Below are positions 38,625 to 49,392 of a stretch of 64,000 nt of DNA, piece by piece. The stretch spans positions 119,151,005 to 119,215,004 of the forward strand of contig OZ020588.1 in the NCBI GenBank assembly GCA_963971535.1. Reading direction: 5' to 3'. The DNA comes from Notolepis coatsorum. Taxonomy: Eukaryota; Chordata; Actinopteri; Aulopiformes; Paralepididae. Made by a program: the position numbers and the translations under genes. The notes beneath the pieces were generated by a model, which was not told the origin of the DNA, ran no database searches, and saw nothing but the letters and a program-made list of their open reading frames with translations. Position 1 is the stretch's first letter. Each line of letters starts with the position of its first letter.

Positions 38625-39218
38625 TTGAGGCTTCGGATGGGAACGAGAGAGGCCAAACGACAGGCAATCTACGAGGAGAAGGGCTGCAAGGCCTCATCAA
38701 CTGCTCCGGCTGTCAACAGACAGGCTGCAAGGCCTCATCAACTGCTCCGGCTGTCAACAGACAGGCTGCAAGGCCTCATCAACTGCTCCGGCTGTCAACA
38801 GATAGGTGGCAAGGCCTTATCAACTGACCGGGTGTCATCGAGCGAGGGGGTTGAACCCCTATCGGCCCTATCAACGACCAGGCGGAGGGTGGAGAGAACC
38901 ATAACCTCTTCCAATATTCCGAGGGTCGACGGGGGGCGAGCCAACGACGACTGTAGGAGACAACACAACCTCCTCAACAGCCGTGACAGTGCCAGAGGGG
39001 AGGTCAAATCACCCCACCTGAGATCGACACAACTGACATCCGAGGGAAGAGCTCCTGTTTCAACTGAACAGGTCATACAGCAGGGGGTCATGCCCCTATT
39101 GAGTGACAGCATGAGGCAACCAGGCCTCGACAGAAGAAGGGGAGGGATCGGAAAGCAAAAAGGTGGCTTTCTGATTCTACCTCCCTGTTTGAAGCCAAGA
39201 GATGTGAGTGGCAGTTAG
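38625..39218 (+). CDS. Arg/Ser-rich frame built on a 41-bp tandem repeat, uncertain
   Basis: 198 codons. The first part is encoded by about 3.3 copies of a 41-bp unit. Because 41 is not a multiple of three, successive copies are read in different frames (KASSTAPAVN, then RPHQLLRLST, then GLINCSGCQQ). The rest is basic and polar with no known domain. Openness may be accidental. Confidence 0.25.
   Translation: MRLRMGTREAKRQAIYEEKGCKASSTAPAVNRQAARPHQLLRLSTDRLQGLINCSGCQQIGGKALSTDRVSSSEGVEPLSALSTTRRRVERTITSSNIPRVDGGRANDDCRRQHNLLNSRDSARGEVKSPHLRSTQLTSEGRAPVSTEQVIQQGVMPLLSDSMRQPGLDRRRGGIGKQKGGFLILPPCLKPRDVSGS
38683..38833. repeat. 41-bp tandem repeat, about 3.3 copies
   Basis: The unit starts ggctgcaaggcctcatcaac and ends tgtcaacagaca. 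The first copies are identical and the last is diverged (gtggcaaggccttatcaact). Confidence 0.9.
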
Positions 39219-39678
39219 AGTGAGATCAACAGTTTTGATCTGCACCATCTCTGAGAAATGAGGAGGGGTGGATAGGTCAATCCGGCAGACATTGACCCCC
39301 TCTCTCTCTGCTCTAAAGTCAGAAGTTGACACCCCTAATGAAAACCAGTGGAAATTGATCCTGGTAAGCGAGGTCTGATGAATATCAGAGGGGGAGAAAA
39401 AGGGTGTCAAAGACTGCACACTGTGAATGAGATTGAACTGAAAATAAAGACGTTTGAGTGGTTATAATCATACATAGGAAAGAGATGTAGAAAAAGAATG
39501 TTTTTTCGATTTTCTTAGGATCAGAGTGTGGTATGCAGTATGTATTTTTATCCAAGTATGATTTAAAATGTTTTATTTTTATCCAGGTGGTGGAAAGCAG
39601 TAAGCAGAAGTTAGGATCTATATTTAGCATATTATACTAGCTAATTAAGGATAGTTAATCTCTATCCAAGTGTGGATT

Positions 39679-41291
39679 TGTGGTATAATTTGGTAATATA
39701 GCTCCTAAATATTGGAAAATGTCACTAAAAGAAAAGGTTTTAAGCATACATAGGCTTTGGGCAGGAAACAGCATTCTATCACATTCAGGCAAAGGGCCAA
39801 GTTAGAACAGGATGTAATCAAGGCATGGTGTGTGAAGCAGCTTGGAATGTGAGAGACAATAGCTGGTCAACAGAAACTGTTTATACAGGCATCTCATGTA
39901 GCTGTTATCTCCTGCCCCGCGGCCTGGGGACACAGGAGGCAGCCCAACTGGTCTGAGGGGAGGAGGTTTCAAATAGAACTTATCTTTAAATAACTTAAAT
40001 GTGTTTTTACTGGTTTAGGATGCTTACAATTAATGTGAAATACCTGCAAATATTACTGTTATGTTGGATTGGTGATGCTGAATAGAATGATATAAAATAT
40101 GCTGTGTTTATGACAGAGAGTCATCGAGGTTACAATCAAGCCTATTAAATAAACCAAATTGGAAGAATACCCAACATGCTGAGTAATAGCTGTTTGAAAT
40201 AGATATAGAACTAATAATTATAAAACTATGAAACTGGGCTTGATGGTAACAGACGGTGATTCTCATCTCATATAAAGATTCTACTAGTTAAAAGTAATAT
40301 GTCTGTTTAGAAATGAGATGAAACAATAATCTGTGAAGTAAGTAAATGAGCCTTGGTTGAATTAAGTGGGAAATATTATAATGATTAAATATAAACTGTT
40401 TGTAACTATTCAACTTAAGCTAAAAGGACTGTTCTGAGACTTATTACCAAAGTTGGTAAGTCTATTTTCATCTAGCAAATAGCCCTTTGATTTGAAACAA
40501 TGAAACGAGAAACAGTTGGATTAAGGCCCACCTTCTTTGAAATTTGAATGGTGAATGATGGTGATTGGATGAGACCATTTGGGTGAGGTCATGGATGACC
40601 TCACTTTGGGGAGTTTCGCCTTGTTGATAAAAAGGGTGTGTGGGATTCACAAGGACAGAACAACCGCAACAGAACACACCACCCCCACGGAGAGGACAGC
40701 GAAACAGCAAGCAGAGGAACACACGAGGAAGAAAGCTTTTTGGAACGAGAAAATAATCACTTTGTTGTCAGCAGGCAACAAAGAAAATCAACAACTCAAC
40801 GATGAAGATTATTATTCTTTAATCTACCTTCTTATGCTAGTATTGGGGACAAACAGCATAGTGTTTAGTCCATCAATACTAGTGCACATTCCATTTTCCA
40901 TTGAAACCAGAATCATTGTTATTTCACTTTTTACTTTGAATTAAAAACAGATCTGAGACAACTTCTCCTCTTCATTCTCCTGCTTAGCTGCCATCCTACA
41001 GACCGCGCTGGTCTTTATAAGTAAATAGGTTTTAAGGTGAATTTAGATACACAACGCAGAGTACATGCAGTTAGATGGTTTTATAAGATAAAACCCTTAT
41101 TCCTTTTTACTATAGTTTCTATTGGAGTAATACAGCATTGGTCACGCCTACTATCCATATAATTCCCAAAGGTGACGACGCCATCTTTCTCTCTCGGCAA
41201 GTCCTCACTTCAAGCTCAGGTAGCAGCAAAAGCGCAATACAGCAATATTTTCCTTCTCTTGGATCAAGTTGGATGCCAAATACCAGGTAAG

Positions 41292-41326
<35 letters not shown>
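39679..41326 (+). repeat. Right 1.6-kb terminal repeat
   Basis: Matches 30136-31741 throughout. Differences include a replaced segment near 40266-40305 and a longer (ATT)n at the end (41292-41326). The donor TACCAG/GTAAGA recurs at 41286/41287 and would be the last conserved position before the microsatellite. Confidence 0.8.
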
Positions 41327-41327
<1 letters not shown>

Positions 41328-41826
41328 TGTTAATTTATTAAACAGCAATGTGTGTAACTAATTTGCAACATTACAGCTATAGCCACAGAGTCATCTATCA
41401 TGCAGGATGATGTTAGCATGTTAGCTGCTACGTTAGCAGGCACGCTATTAAATAAACGTTTTACAGTTTTATGGACAATAACTTAAGAACAGGTACGTCG
41501 GTGCAACATGAGTATTCAATTATCAACAGTATTGCTATCAGGGACAGTGCACATTAATCAACATGTCGGTTTTCATGTAAAATGTATATGAGCTTAGCCA
41601 GAAGCTAATTTCCACCTGCATGCGGCTATACCTGTATAGGCCTGTTGACCATACCTGTAGGCATGTAGGCTGTTGTTAAAAGTAGTGATATAACTATCAA
41701 AACTGACGTATTAAGAACATACAAGACAAGTAGACATAGTACAGGAGACGGAACAATTATATGTTACATGTTGGCGGACTTTGCTGAAACGGTGGCAGAG
41801 ACAACGTGTGTTTTCACTGTCGCTCG
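41327..41826. other. Intergenic, no gene seen
   Basis: Contains clustered gttagcatgttagctgctac and acgttagcaggc words but no element boundary and no gene. Confidence 0.4.
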
Positions 41827-41830
41827 TTAA

Positions 41831-42766
41831 CACTTTCCGTGCCACTCACGAGATTTCTCTGGTTTTTTTTATAGGTGGTTGCTAGCCACTCACGAGATTT
41901 CTCGGATTTTTTTTTTCTTTTTTTTAGCGATCTGAAAAATGATTGCATCACCCGAGCCTACCCGAGTATAGCCGAGGGGCGCCGGCGATCACTGTGGAAA
42001 AAAGCGCCCCCTGTCGTCTCCCAGATGACATAAGTGATTTTGGAATGGACTCAATGAAAATGAATGGGGAAAAAAATCCGGTACTCCACATTTTCCAGTT
42101 CACTGATCCAGCCGGGGTTACCACAGTTCATTCTGGAACCTCAGATCCCCGCGGATCATGGAGATCTACAATATCGCGTTGGATCCATACACGTATCGAT
42201 TTTTTCAAATGATGATCAGGAATTGGAATATACCAGTTGGATACCATCTGATGTCAGGTAAGGACTCTATGTTATCAGTGTTAGGATAATCAGAGTAAGT
42301 TTGATGAAGTTATAAGCTGTTTTGTGAAATGTCTTCTTTCGGTTTCACTGTAAAAGTCTGTGAGGAAATCAACGGAGCGATTATCCGCGCGCGGCCGTAA
42401 TGTGCTTGCGTGCACGTATAATATTGATCATCTAGCGTTTATTTGAAAACGATTCATAAAAAGGCCGACGAATATCAACGTTGTGGAATATTCCACTAAA
42501 AGACGATTTTCATAGAATGCTCCAGAATGAGCTGTTTTTTATATCAAAACGGGGGCTTTTCTAAATGCTCTAAAACGGAAACGACGCGATAAAAAAACAA
42601 TCTGCCTTCACAGCACTGACTGGAAAATAGTCTTTGATAATGCGATGGGCTGATTAGACACATAGCCATAATTTAAAACATAGATTAGGCGATATTAACG
42701 TTAACTTTGGCGCCGATGGTGGCATTCAGCCGGTAAAACGGAAAACCAGGCGTGGCGCTCAAAGTG
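41831..42766. mobile_element. TTAA-type element, piggyBac-like
   Basis: TTAA at 41827-41830 and 42767-42770 bound an element starting CACTTTCCGTGCCACTCACG and ending GCGTGGCGCTCAAAGTG. The ends are imperfect complements and TTAA duplication is the rule for piggyBac. A second copy of ccactcacgagatttctc follows the first. The interior has no convincing transposase; a short frame (MNGEKNPVLHIFQ...) near 42058 could be a relic. A related left end is at 14559. Confidence 0.65.
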
Positions 42767-42879
42767 TTAACGGGTGCACGTGCACATAGATTTGTGAGAC
42801 GCTCCATCACCGTAATGTTAGGTATGTGTGTTCTGCCTCCATGTATAATATAATGGAAACTTGTGGAACTAGATAGCCT

Positions 42880-43010
42880 CACAGTAAATTTCACAGAGTA
42901 AATTGTACTCAAACTGAGTCAATTTGAGCCCAAGACGTGAGTAAAGTTTTACTCAGTTTGAGTAAAATGTACTCAGTTTGAGTAAAATGTACTCAGCGAA
43001 ATTTACTGTA
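42880..43010. mobile_element. Palindromic ACTC/GAGT-rich element or left terminus of a large element
   Basis: ACAGTAAATTTC at 42881 faces GAAATTTACTGT ending at 43009, with GAGTAAAATGTACTCAGTTT words between. The same kind of sequence, in inverse orientation, lies at 56185-56243. Alone this would be a 130-bp MITE; together they may be the two ends of a 13-kb block. No exact target duplication was found for either reading. Confidence 0.55.
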
Positions 43011-43217
43011 GATGGTGCTTTTGTAATATTTTCTAATTGTAACACTCCTCATAATGCATGAGTTGTTGTGCCCTATATCATCTTAGTAACTGTTATTATT
43101 TATTTGCCATCAGATGCAGGCTGTACGTGTTAAACACATTGACCGGCAGAAATTCATCTGTTTTAAGGGCCAATTGACCTTCACAACTTTTTTGGAGTGT
43201 GGTGAGTGAAACATTTT

Positions 43218-43547
43218 GCACAGTGTGCCGTTGGTTCTCAAAATGGCGTCCGCCTTGATAGTTAGGAACCAAATGGACCCTTATTGGTCTGTAACTCTGA
43301 CGGTGTACAAATGGACCCCAACGTCCATTGTACACCGTCAAGAGTTAAATTAACATTGATTTTACAATATAAATTGGGGTTCCAAAGATAGAAATGCCAT
43401 TAAATGGGTGCCCTTGGAATTAAAATGGTACGGCTAGAGCCGTACAAATATTGTCTTATGGGGGTCCATGGCACATCTTTTCAAATGGGGGTCTGTGGGC
43501 TAATTGTCAATTTGGGGGGTCCTTGACATGAAATGTTTGAGAACCAC
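43218..43547. mobile_element. Possible hAT-type element in intron 1
   Basis: The left end CAGTGTGCCGTTGGTTCTCA and right end GTTTGAGAACCACTG are imperfect complements of a hAT terminus. No exact 8-bp duplication. An internal hairpin ACGGTGTACAAATGGAC / GTCCATTGTACACCGT lies at about 43300-43338. Confidence 0.45.
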
Positions 43548-43672
43548 TGCCCTATGCAACAACATACTGGGTATCAGTTTAGGCTTTCCCTGCATGTTAA
43601 TTTAAGCTGTAGGCCTACAGTACAAAGCACAATCCATTTTATTTAGGATAGAGTGAACCAATCAATGTCTTA

Positions 43673-44018
43673 CACCCCTTCCTGACAGGCAGCGACGCGA
43701 GCGAGCGTGATTGCGAAAATGATTAAAATGTATTTGTTTCAATCAGACTATCCTGACCTGCCGCGAGCGACAGCGAACTGAGCGATGTCGTTCCCCCCTC
43801 AAATATTCGCTCGCTGTGTCTCTAGTTGAGCGATTACGCGGCCGAGTCCCGCCCCTAAACACTTTTTATTGGTCAAGAATCGCAGGCTGCTTTGCCCCAG
43901 TGTGCTCCCAGGTAACACACACACAGACACACCCGTACACGCGCCGCCTCATATCAGGACAGTGTTGCGCGCAATTTCGTCTCCAGTTCGCTCGCTCGCT
44001 GCCTGTCAGGAACCGGTG
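43673..44018. mobile_element. Harbinger-like MITE in intron 1
   Basis: The ends CACCCCTTCCTGACAGGCAG and CTGCCTGTCAGGAACCGGTG are imperfect complements with TTA on both flanks (43670-43672, 44019-44021). Interior rich in GCGAGCGA/TCGCTCGC words. No transposase. Confidence 0.65.
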
Positions 44019-44377
44019 TTAAGTATGTCAATTAAGGCTGTCAATCTTCCTCATGTGATCACATTTTCAGTGGCTATTTTAATATCCCATTTTTATGACA
44101 TTTTAATTAATACAAATTAAATAAATTGCACAACAGATTTATCAATAAGCTTGTGCAATCTTGTTTTGTTTATAGTTGCCAAGAAATTTGAAATTCCTAG
44201 TACCTTGGACTTAAAGGTCTATGATGACTCAAACACTGAAGTCGACGACGAGGCGTTTCAGTTTCTTCTAAAGAAACCAGACCTGGGTGTGTTGAAGATT
44301 TGTTCACCCCAAGACCCAAATCCTGAAGGTGAGTTGCTAACATGGAGCCTTATAGCCTCATCCATACAGTCCTGGCT

Positions 44378-44752
44378 GCTTGAAGCCTTTTTACAACGCA
44401 TCCGCGTTTCCGGGTTCCCGTTTTGCGCTCTGATTGGCCAGGTCATGTGACATGAGCGGCAATCGTGGGACGGCAAGTTTCTACACTGGTTAAGCTTAGG
44501 CACTCTTCGAAGTTGGTTAAGGTTAGAGTTTGTCTTAGAGTGTGACGGCAAGTTCTTTCGCCGGTTAAGCTTAGGCACTCTTTCGAAGTTGGTTAAGGTT
44601 AGAGTTTGTCTTAGAGCATGGCGATAGAACGCCAGGTAGTTTGCAGGCTGTTCGACGCGGAAATGGGCAAACGCGCTATTGGGCGCACATGTCACATGAC
44701 CTGGCCAATCAGAGCGCCGGAAATGCGGATGCGTTGTAAAAAGGCTACACGT
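44378..44752. mobile_element. Mutator-like MITE in intron 2
   Basis: The arms share AGCCTTTTTACAACGCATCC with its complement near the right end; the outermost six bases are diverged. The 9-bp GTCCTGGCT flanks both sides (44369-44377, 44753-44761). The core ggttaaggttagagtttgtc is duplicated (44515-44545 and 44590-44617) and shared with 20065-20465. The decayed inverted copy of this intron at 54943-55410 lacks the element. Confidence 0.75.
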
Positions 44753-45215
44753 GTCCTGGCTAACCTAAAATGTCACACAGGACACAGGTACTGTATATTT
44801 TTGTACTTTGAAATGATCTTTGTATATATGCCCAATGTAATGTAACGTGTGGATCCTTCTTAATCTAATGTGGCCTTTTTACATTACACTTGTCACAAAC
44901 ATTCCTCTCTTGCTAATCACACTTATATGTCTACATGATTGTTAGATTCAGTGAGCACCTCTGCAAGCAACTCCAGCCACAGCTCCGTTCTCAGCTCTGG
45001 TGCAGACAATGAGGGGGAGTCTGATGACACCATCATTTTGCAGTCTAGTCCTGCTCCAAGAAACGGTACTGACCTGACTCGTCTCGCTCTGGTAAGCTTT
45101 GCATATGACTGTTTGAAATGGAGATGGTGACACTGATAAAGGTGTAGCAGGGGGGATGGCCAAGTACAATTGGGGAGAAAATGGGGGGGGGGGGTCATGG
45201 TTTACATTTGTCACC

Positions 45216-45366
45216 TTAACCCTTTCACTGCCGCACAACAGCAGGTTAACCCTTTCACTGCCGCGCTACAGAAGGTTAACCCTTTACTATCACACTACCG
45301 ACGGTAACCGTCAGTAGTGTGATAGTAAAGGGTTAACCTTCTGTAGTGTGGCAGTGAAAGGGTTAA
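45216..45366. mobile_element. Near-perfect palindrome with TTAACCCTTT ends in intron 3
   Basis: 45246-45366 folds back on itself: TTAACCCTTTCACTGCCGCG pairs with the complement at the right, and an inner TTAACCCTTTACTATCACAC pairs likewise around cgacggtaaccgtc. An additional partial end (ttaaccctttcactgccgca) precedes it at 45216. The TTAA borders suggest a piggyBac- or Kolobok-type MITE. Confidence 0.7.
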
Positions 45367-46054
45367 ATATACTTGGCCACCAAATTTAGGGGCCTGTGGG
45401 AACAATGCTTAAAAATATGACTGTCTATCCATGTGCCCCCCCCCCCCCCCCCATTTTTACTCCCGCTTAGATGACTGAAAAGATTCTGAGGGACACACCT
45501 GGAGGAGAGAGGATCATTGCCGATTATGCTCGGACAAAAAGCCTACCAGAAGACGCGACATGGTGAAGATATTGGTTGCGCACATGGCAAAAGAGCATGG
45601 GTATGTTGTCATCTAAACATTACGCACCCAATACACATTTTTGGTTTTTACTAAGATCCTCCTTTTTGCAGAAATGGTAAATGATAAATGGTTATCCAAA
45701 GCGCTTTACATAGATTGTGCAGAAGGCATTGGCACAGCAATACTTTTGTTTGGATCTCATACTTGTGTGTGTGTGCACTGTAGGACGAGTCCTTCAAGGC
45801 GTGTTAAAGAAGACTACGCAAAGGGCATCACTGCCTTATTCCCATACCTGGCCGATCCCCAGGGCAATTTGGGATATGTAAGTACATCAGGGAAAAGTGC
45901 AGAGACATTTCATCGGCGACTCAGTGCATGTGTGTGTGTGTTCCTGTGGGTCGCCCATCTTGCGTGTTTGTGTTAAAACTGCATGACAAATAAAGACTTC
46001 TAGTCTAACAATTATTATGTTTATAGTTCATTCTTGTTATATAATTTCTAGGGA

Positions 46055-46290
46055 TGTTCGATTTTGGCTTTTTTACCGATATCCGATATACCGATATTGT
46101 CCAACTCCTTAATTTCCAATACCAATATCAACCGATACCGATATATGCAGAGTTTCTCCCCCCCCCCCCCCCCCCCCCCAAAAAAGGAATCATTTCAGGT
46201 AATTAACATTAGGCTACATATCTCTTGTCATGGAATTAACACAACATTATGCATAACATTATCCAATCACATGCATGGTACATAAAACAC
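46055..46290. mobile_element. hAT-like MITE fragment (TAGGGATG family) in intron 5
   Basis: Starts TAGGGATGTTCGATTTTGGC with CGATATCCGATATACCGATA words, like 19214-19505. A poly(C) run (46151-46168) follows; the right end is not recognised. Confidence 0.55.
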
Positions 46291-47028
46291 CAACCCCTTT
46301 ACTCCTCACTTCTCTGGAATTGCTTAAAATAGGGCTGTGTGGAGTACGATTTCAACTAAATATTTGTTAACATTTCTGTATGCTGACCATTTCTCCTAAC
46401 CTCAACAATTTCAGAACCACAGATGTCCTACCTGTTGACCTTGATTTTAGCAATTCTTCAGAGAAGGGCATGTGTTAAGTTTTAAGGAGAGAAATAAACA
46501 CATTTACACATGCCCATTTAAACCAAATAACACTTTTTTTTTCTCTTTTCTTCTTGTGTTTTAGGAGCAGTATTACAATCCAGTAGATGGGAGTGGGTTT
46601 CTGGCATGGAGAGTGAAATCACTTCAAAAAGTAGCATCAGAGGGACAAAAGAAGAGCCGAAATGTTCAGCCACTGATCGGTATGTCATTTTGATTGTCCC
46701 AGTCCACTGTTTATCTAGCAACTGTGAAGATGGATCATTATAGTAAATGCATATCACTGGAAAGTATTGCAGCAGTATGTGTGGTTTCTACACTGTTACA
46801 GGTGGTCCAAATTCTGGCGACAGAGCCCCCTTCTGTGAGGAAAACCAGCTAACCACAGACACCCAGTGTCGTGAGGCCAGTGCACTGATGAAGCATACAA
46901 CTGATGAAGCAATCATCAAGGAGAAGATGAAACAGACCTTCACCCATCGCCAAGAAATGGTGCATGACCCAATTAAGTCCTCTGAAATATTCACCACCTT
47001 TCCACGATTCCTAGACATCACAGGAATG

Positions 47029-47564
47029 GTATGTGGCTCTTTAACTGCCTTGCATTAAAGTCTAACTGAAATAAAAAATGACCTTTTTAAACAATTTAGA
47101 TCACATCCCTGGTCATAGGGTGAACCTATTTAATAGGGCTGTCCCCGACTAAGGATTTGGATGGTCGACTAGGATTGGCCAAAATTTGCCGTTAGTCGAC
47201 TATTGGTAGACTAAAAAAAGAAAAAAAAAAGAAATTATCATTCCATTTGGGCTGTGGGGGGTGCTTAATGTCTGAAGGAGTCGACTGAAGGCTTCTTGTC
47301 CTCTGCAAAAGCATGCAATTGGTCCACTGATGGATACATCTTGATATTTGTCTAGTATAGTGTGTTCATTAGATGGGTGAAATCCTCTTTCAGTGCCTCT
47401 GTGCCTGTTTTCGTAGGCAGTTAGCCTCTGGTATGCGTGCCATTCGCGTTAGCCACGCTTCTATGCTTCTTTTCTTTTGAAAAAAATGATAAAAAAAAAA
47501 TATATATATAAATTTTAGTCAAATGTATTTCTGATTTTTTTTATTACATTTTTTGTATTTTCAG
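47029..47564. other. Intron 7 with MITE fragment in place of a missing exon
   Basis: Contains an element left end, TAGGGCTGTCCCCGACTAAG (47136), with GTCGACTA words and AT-rich filler. The family normally has coding sequence here, and phase arithmetic requires it, but I find none. Confidence 0.5.
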
Positions 47565-47701
47565 GATGGGACAGTGAGATGTCCTCCCTCTTGCTGCTTG
47601 TCCACCTCATGCCACCATCACCTCAGGGCCGCAACAAGAGGCCGGGAAAGCTCTCAGCCAGACAAGCCATTGACTACCTTGTGAAGTTCATAAAGGTAAG
47701 G

Positions 47702-48040
47702 TTACAGTTACCTATATTATCGGCCGATATTGGCATTAAAATGTGATATAGGAAAATAGCGGTATCTGTAAAAAAAGAATTTAATTTTTTTTTACATTTC
47801 TATAACCAACCTTTATTTACCCAGGCAAGTAAGAACAAATTCTGATTTTATTTATTGTCAAAAGTATGCATAATGTTATGTTAATTCCACAACAAGACAT
47901 ATGTAATGTTAATTACCTGAAATTATTACGTTTTTTGGGGGGGAAACCCTGCATATATCGGTATCGGTTGATATCGGTATTGGAAATTAAGAGTTGGACA
48001 ATATCGGTATATCGGTAAAAAAGCCAATATCGAGCATCCC
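47702..48040. mobile_element. hAT-like MITE (TAGGGATG family), left end decayed, intron 8
   Basis: The right end CGAGCATCCCTA is followed by GTTACAGTTA, which also precedes the left side (47700-47709). The left terminus has lost TAGGGATG. CGATATCGG words fill the element, with an unrelated stretch in the middle (47800-47900). Confidence 0.65.
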
Positions 48041-48084
48041 TAGTTACAGTTAAATTAAAGTATAAGAAGGATCACTGTTCTGTC

Positions 48085-48805
48085 TAGGGGTGCACAATAT
48101 TGATTTGTTGACCCCGATATCGATATCGATAACTTTCTGCTCCTCAAGGTCGATACCGATAACCGATATATATATTTATTGTATTATAATTATTTATTTT
48201 TTTATGTATATTCCTGTAGTTTTGACCTAACCAGATTTATCATGACATGAGTGTTACTACTATGAACAAAACAAAGCCAAGAGAACAGTTTTGACTCTTC
48301 AAATAAAGTGACTATATTTATTTTTCCAAATAAATATAATTTGAGTCGATCACAAAATTCACAATCCGTCAATGTCATTAACAATGTGTTTCCCTGAACA
48401 AGTAAAAACCAACAGGTATTGTGCTTCGTCAGTAGGGATGCCGTTCACATTTGAACCGATACGGTACCGGTACCTGTGAATCGATACCGGTACCCAACAG
48501 TACCTTTTTCGGTACTTTAGTCTCTAAAAACGTAATCTACAGTACCTACCTCAGTTGTGAGAAGAAAAAAAATCCAAACTTCAAATAACCACATTTTCGA
48601 CCGTTTTTGGCTTGCCATTGCCCCGACTGCTTTGTTGTTGAATCAAGTAAAATCCTAAATAAGCATATATTGTGCGTGTGAACGTTGACATGAAAAGAAA
48701 AAAGTAAAAAAAATATATATTTTTTTATTATCAGAGCTATCAATACTTTTATCGGGATGACGTCATAATTGCTGATATCGGCCTGATGATTATCGTGCAT
48801 CCCTA
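48085..48805. mobile_element. hAT-like element (TAGGGGTG...CATCCCTA), intron 8
   Basis: An exact 8-bp duplication GTTCTGTC (48077-48084, 48806-48813) bounds TAGGGGTGCACAATAT and GTGCATCCCTA. A related element end, TAGGGATGCCGTTCACATTT with GGTACCGGTACC words, lies inside (48434-48545). It stops about 30 bp before exon 9, so the polypyrimidine tract of that exon is weak. Confidence 0.85.
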
Positions 48806-49223
48806 GTTCTGTCCCTAATATTGACCCTTAAAACAAGATCATTGTGAAATCATGCAAAGACCACTGTTTGCAAACCGTGACTAATTTTAATAGCAAGACT
48901 AATGAAGTTCTCCTGTCACAGACTGGGACCAGTGTCCAGGGGCATCTGGACAGGATCACGGAGAGCCTTCAACCCTATCTGCTTGCTGTGGGGACCCAGA
49001 GGAGTGTGATTCACAAGTACTTCATTGTGATTGACAAACATGCAATCCCTTGTAAGTCACCAGACTCTCTTGCCTCTTTTGATGAGCTTTTCAAAGCTCA
49101 TTTTGTCTTTGGTACCTCATACAACCGGGATCTGGCCAATGTGTACAACTTCTTGCAAACCGCCATTTACAAGATCGATGCTGCTACCACTAATGTCAAC
49201 CCCAGGGTTAAAGAGATGAGGGC

Positions 49224-49392
49224 TCGGATGCTGCACTGATTTCTTTTTTATACTGAGAGGATATTTTATCTTGGGGCCTCTGATGCTGCACAGACTTTTG
49301 ATACTGAGAAGATATTTTATCTTGAGACCTCTGATGCTGCACAGACTTTTGATACTGAGAAGATATTTTATCTTGAGGCCTCTGATGCTCCA
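49224..49392 (+). repeat. 51-bp tandem repeat, about three copies
   Basis: The unit contains cctctgatgctgcacagact and gagaagatattttatcttga. The period of 51 bp equals 17 codons, so one frame stays open (49271-49459). It begins inside the last codons of the PB1 gene (atgctgcactga) and runs up to the zinc-finger frame. Confidence 0.85.

Larger units (their letters stand above)
30136..41326 (+). mobile_element. Large LTR-type retroelement lacking pol (LARD-like)
   Basis: Direct repeats of about 1.6 kb (30136-31741 and 39679-41326) enclose about 7.9 kb. The repeats differ at roughly ten positions, one 20-30 bp replacement near 30720/40266 and single-base indels, so they are very young. The interior has a gag-like protein with a CCHC knuckle and small basic frames but no visible reverse transcriptase, integrase or protease. 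The repeat starts TGTGGTATAATTTGG. I could not find a polypurine tract before the right repeat or a target duplication, so a tandem segmental duplication remains possible. Confidence 0.6.
43114..49239 (+). pseudogene. PB1-domain gene of the fish SAMD3-like type, damaged
   Basis: Nine exons with GT-AG borders can be placed: 43114-43201, 44176-44328, 44946-45091, 45471-45600, 45784-45877, 46565-46679, 46802-47028, 47565-47695 and 48838-49239. Exons 1-2 give a PB1-like fold (MQAVRVKHIDRQKFICFKGQ, then LKVYDDSNTEVDDEAFQFLL). Exon 3 is a Ser-rich linker. Exons 4-9 give conserved family blocks (ITALFPYLADPQ, GSGFLAWRVKSLQ, MKQTFTHRQEMVHDPIKSSE, SLLLLVHLMPP, YFIVIDKHAIPC, FDELFKAHFVFGTSYNRDL). I recall this arrangement from fish proteins annotated as SAMD3-like. 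There is a frameshift in exon 4 (about 45540-45557). Phases show that an exon of length 3n+1 is missing between exons 7 and 8. Six or more transposons sit in its introns. Function unknown. Confidence 0.7.

Noticed and set aside
43680-44022. Coding potential of 68-83 codon frames in intron 1
   Set aside because: They lie within a MITE with TTA duplications and are not joined to the gene by splice sites.
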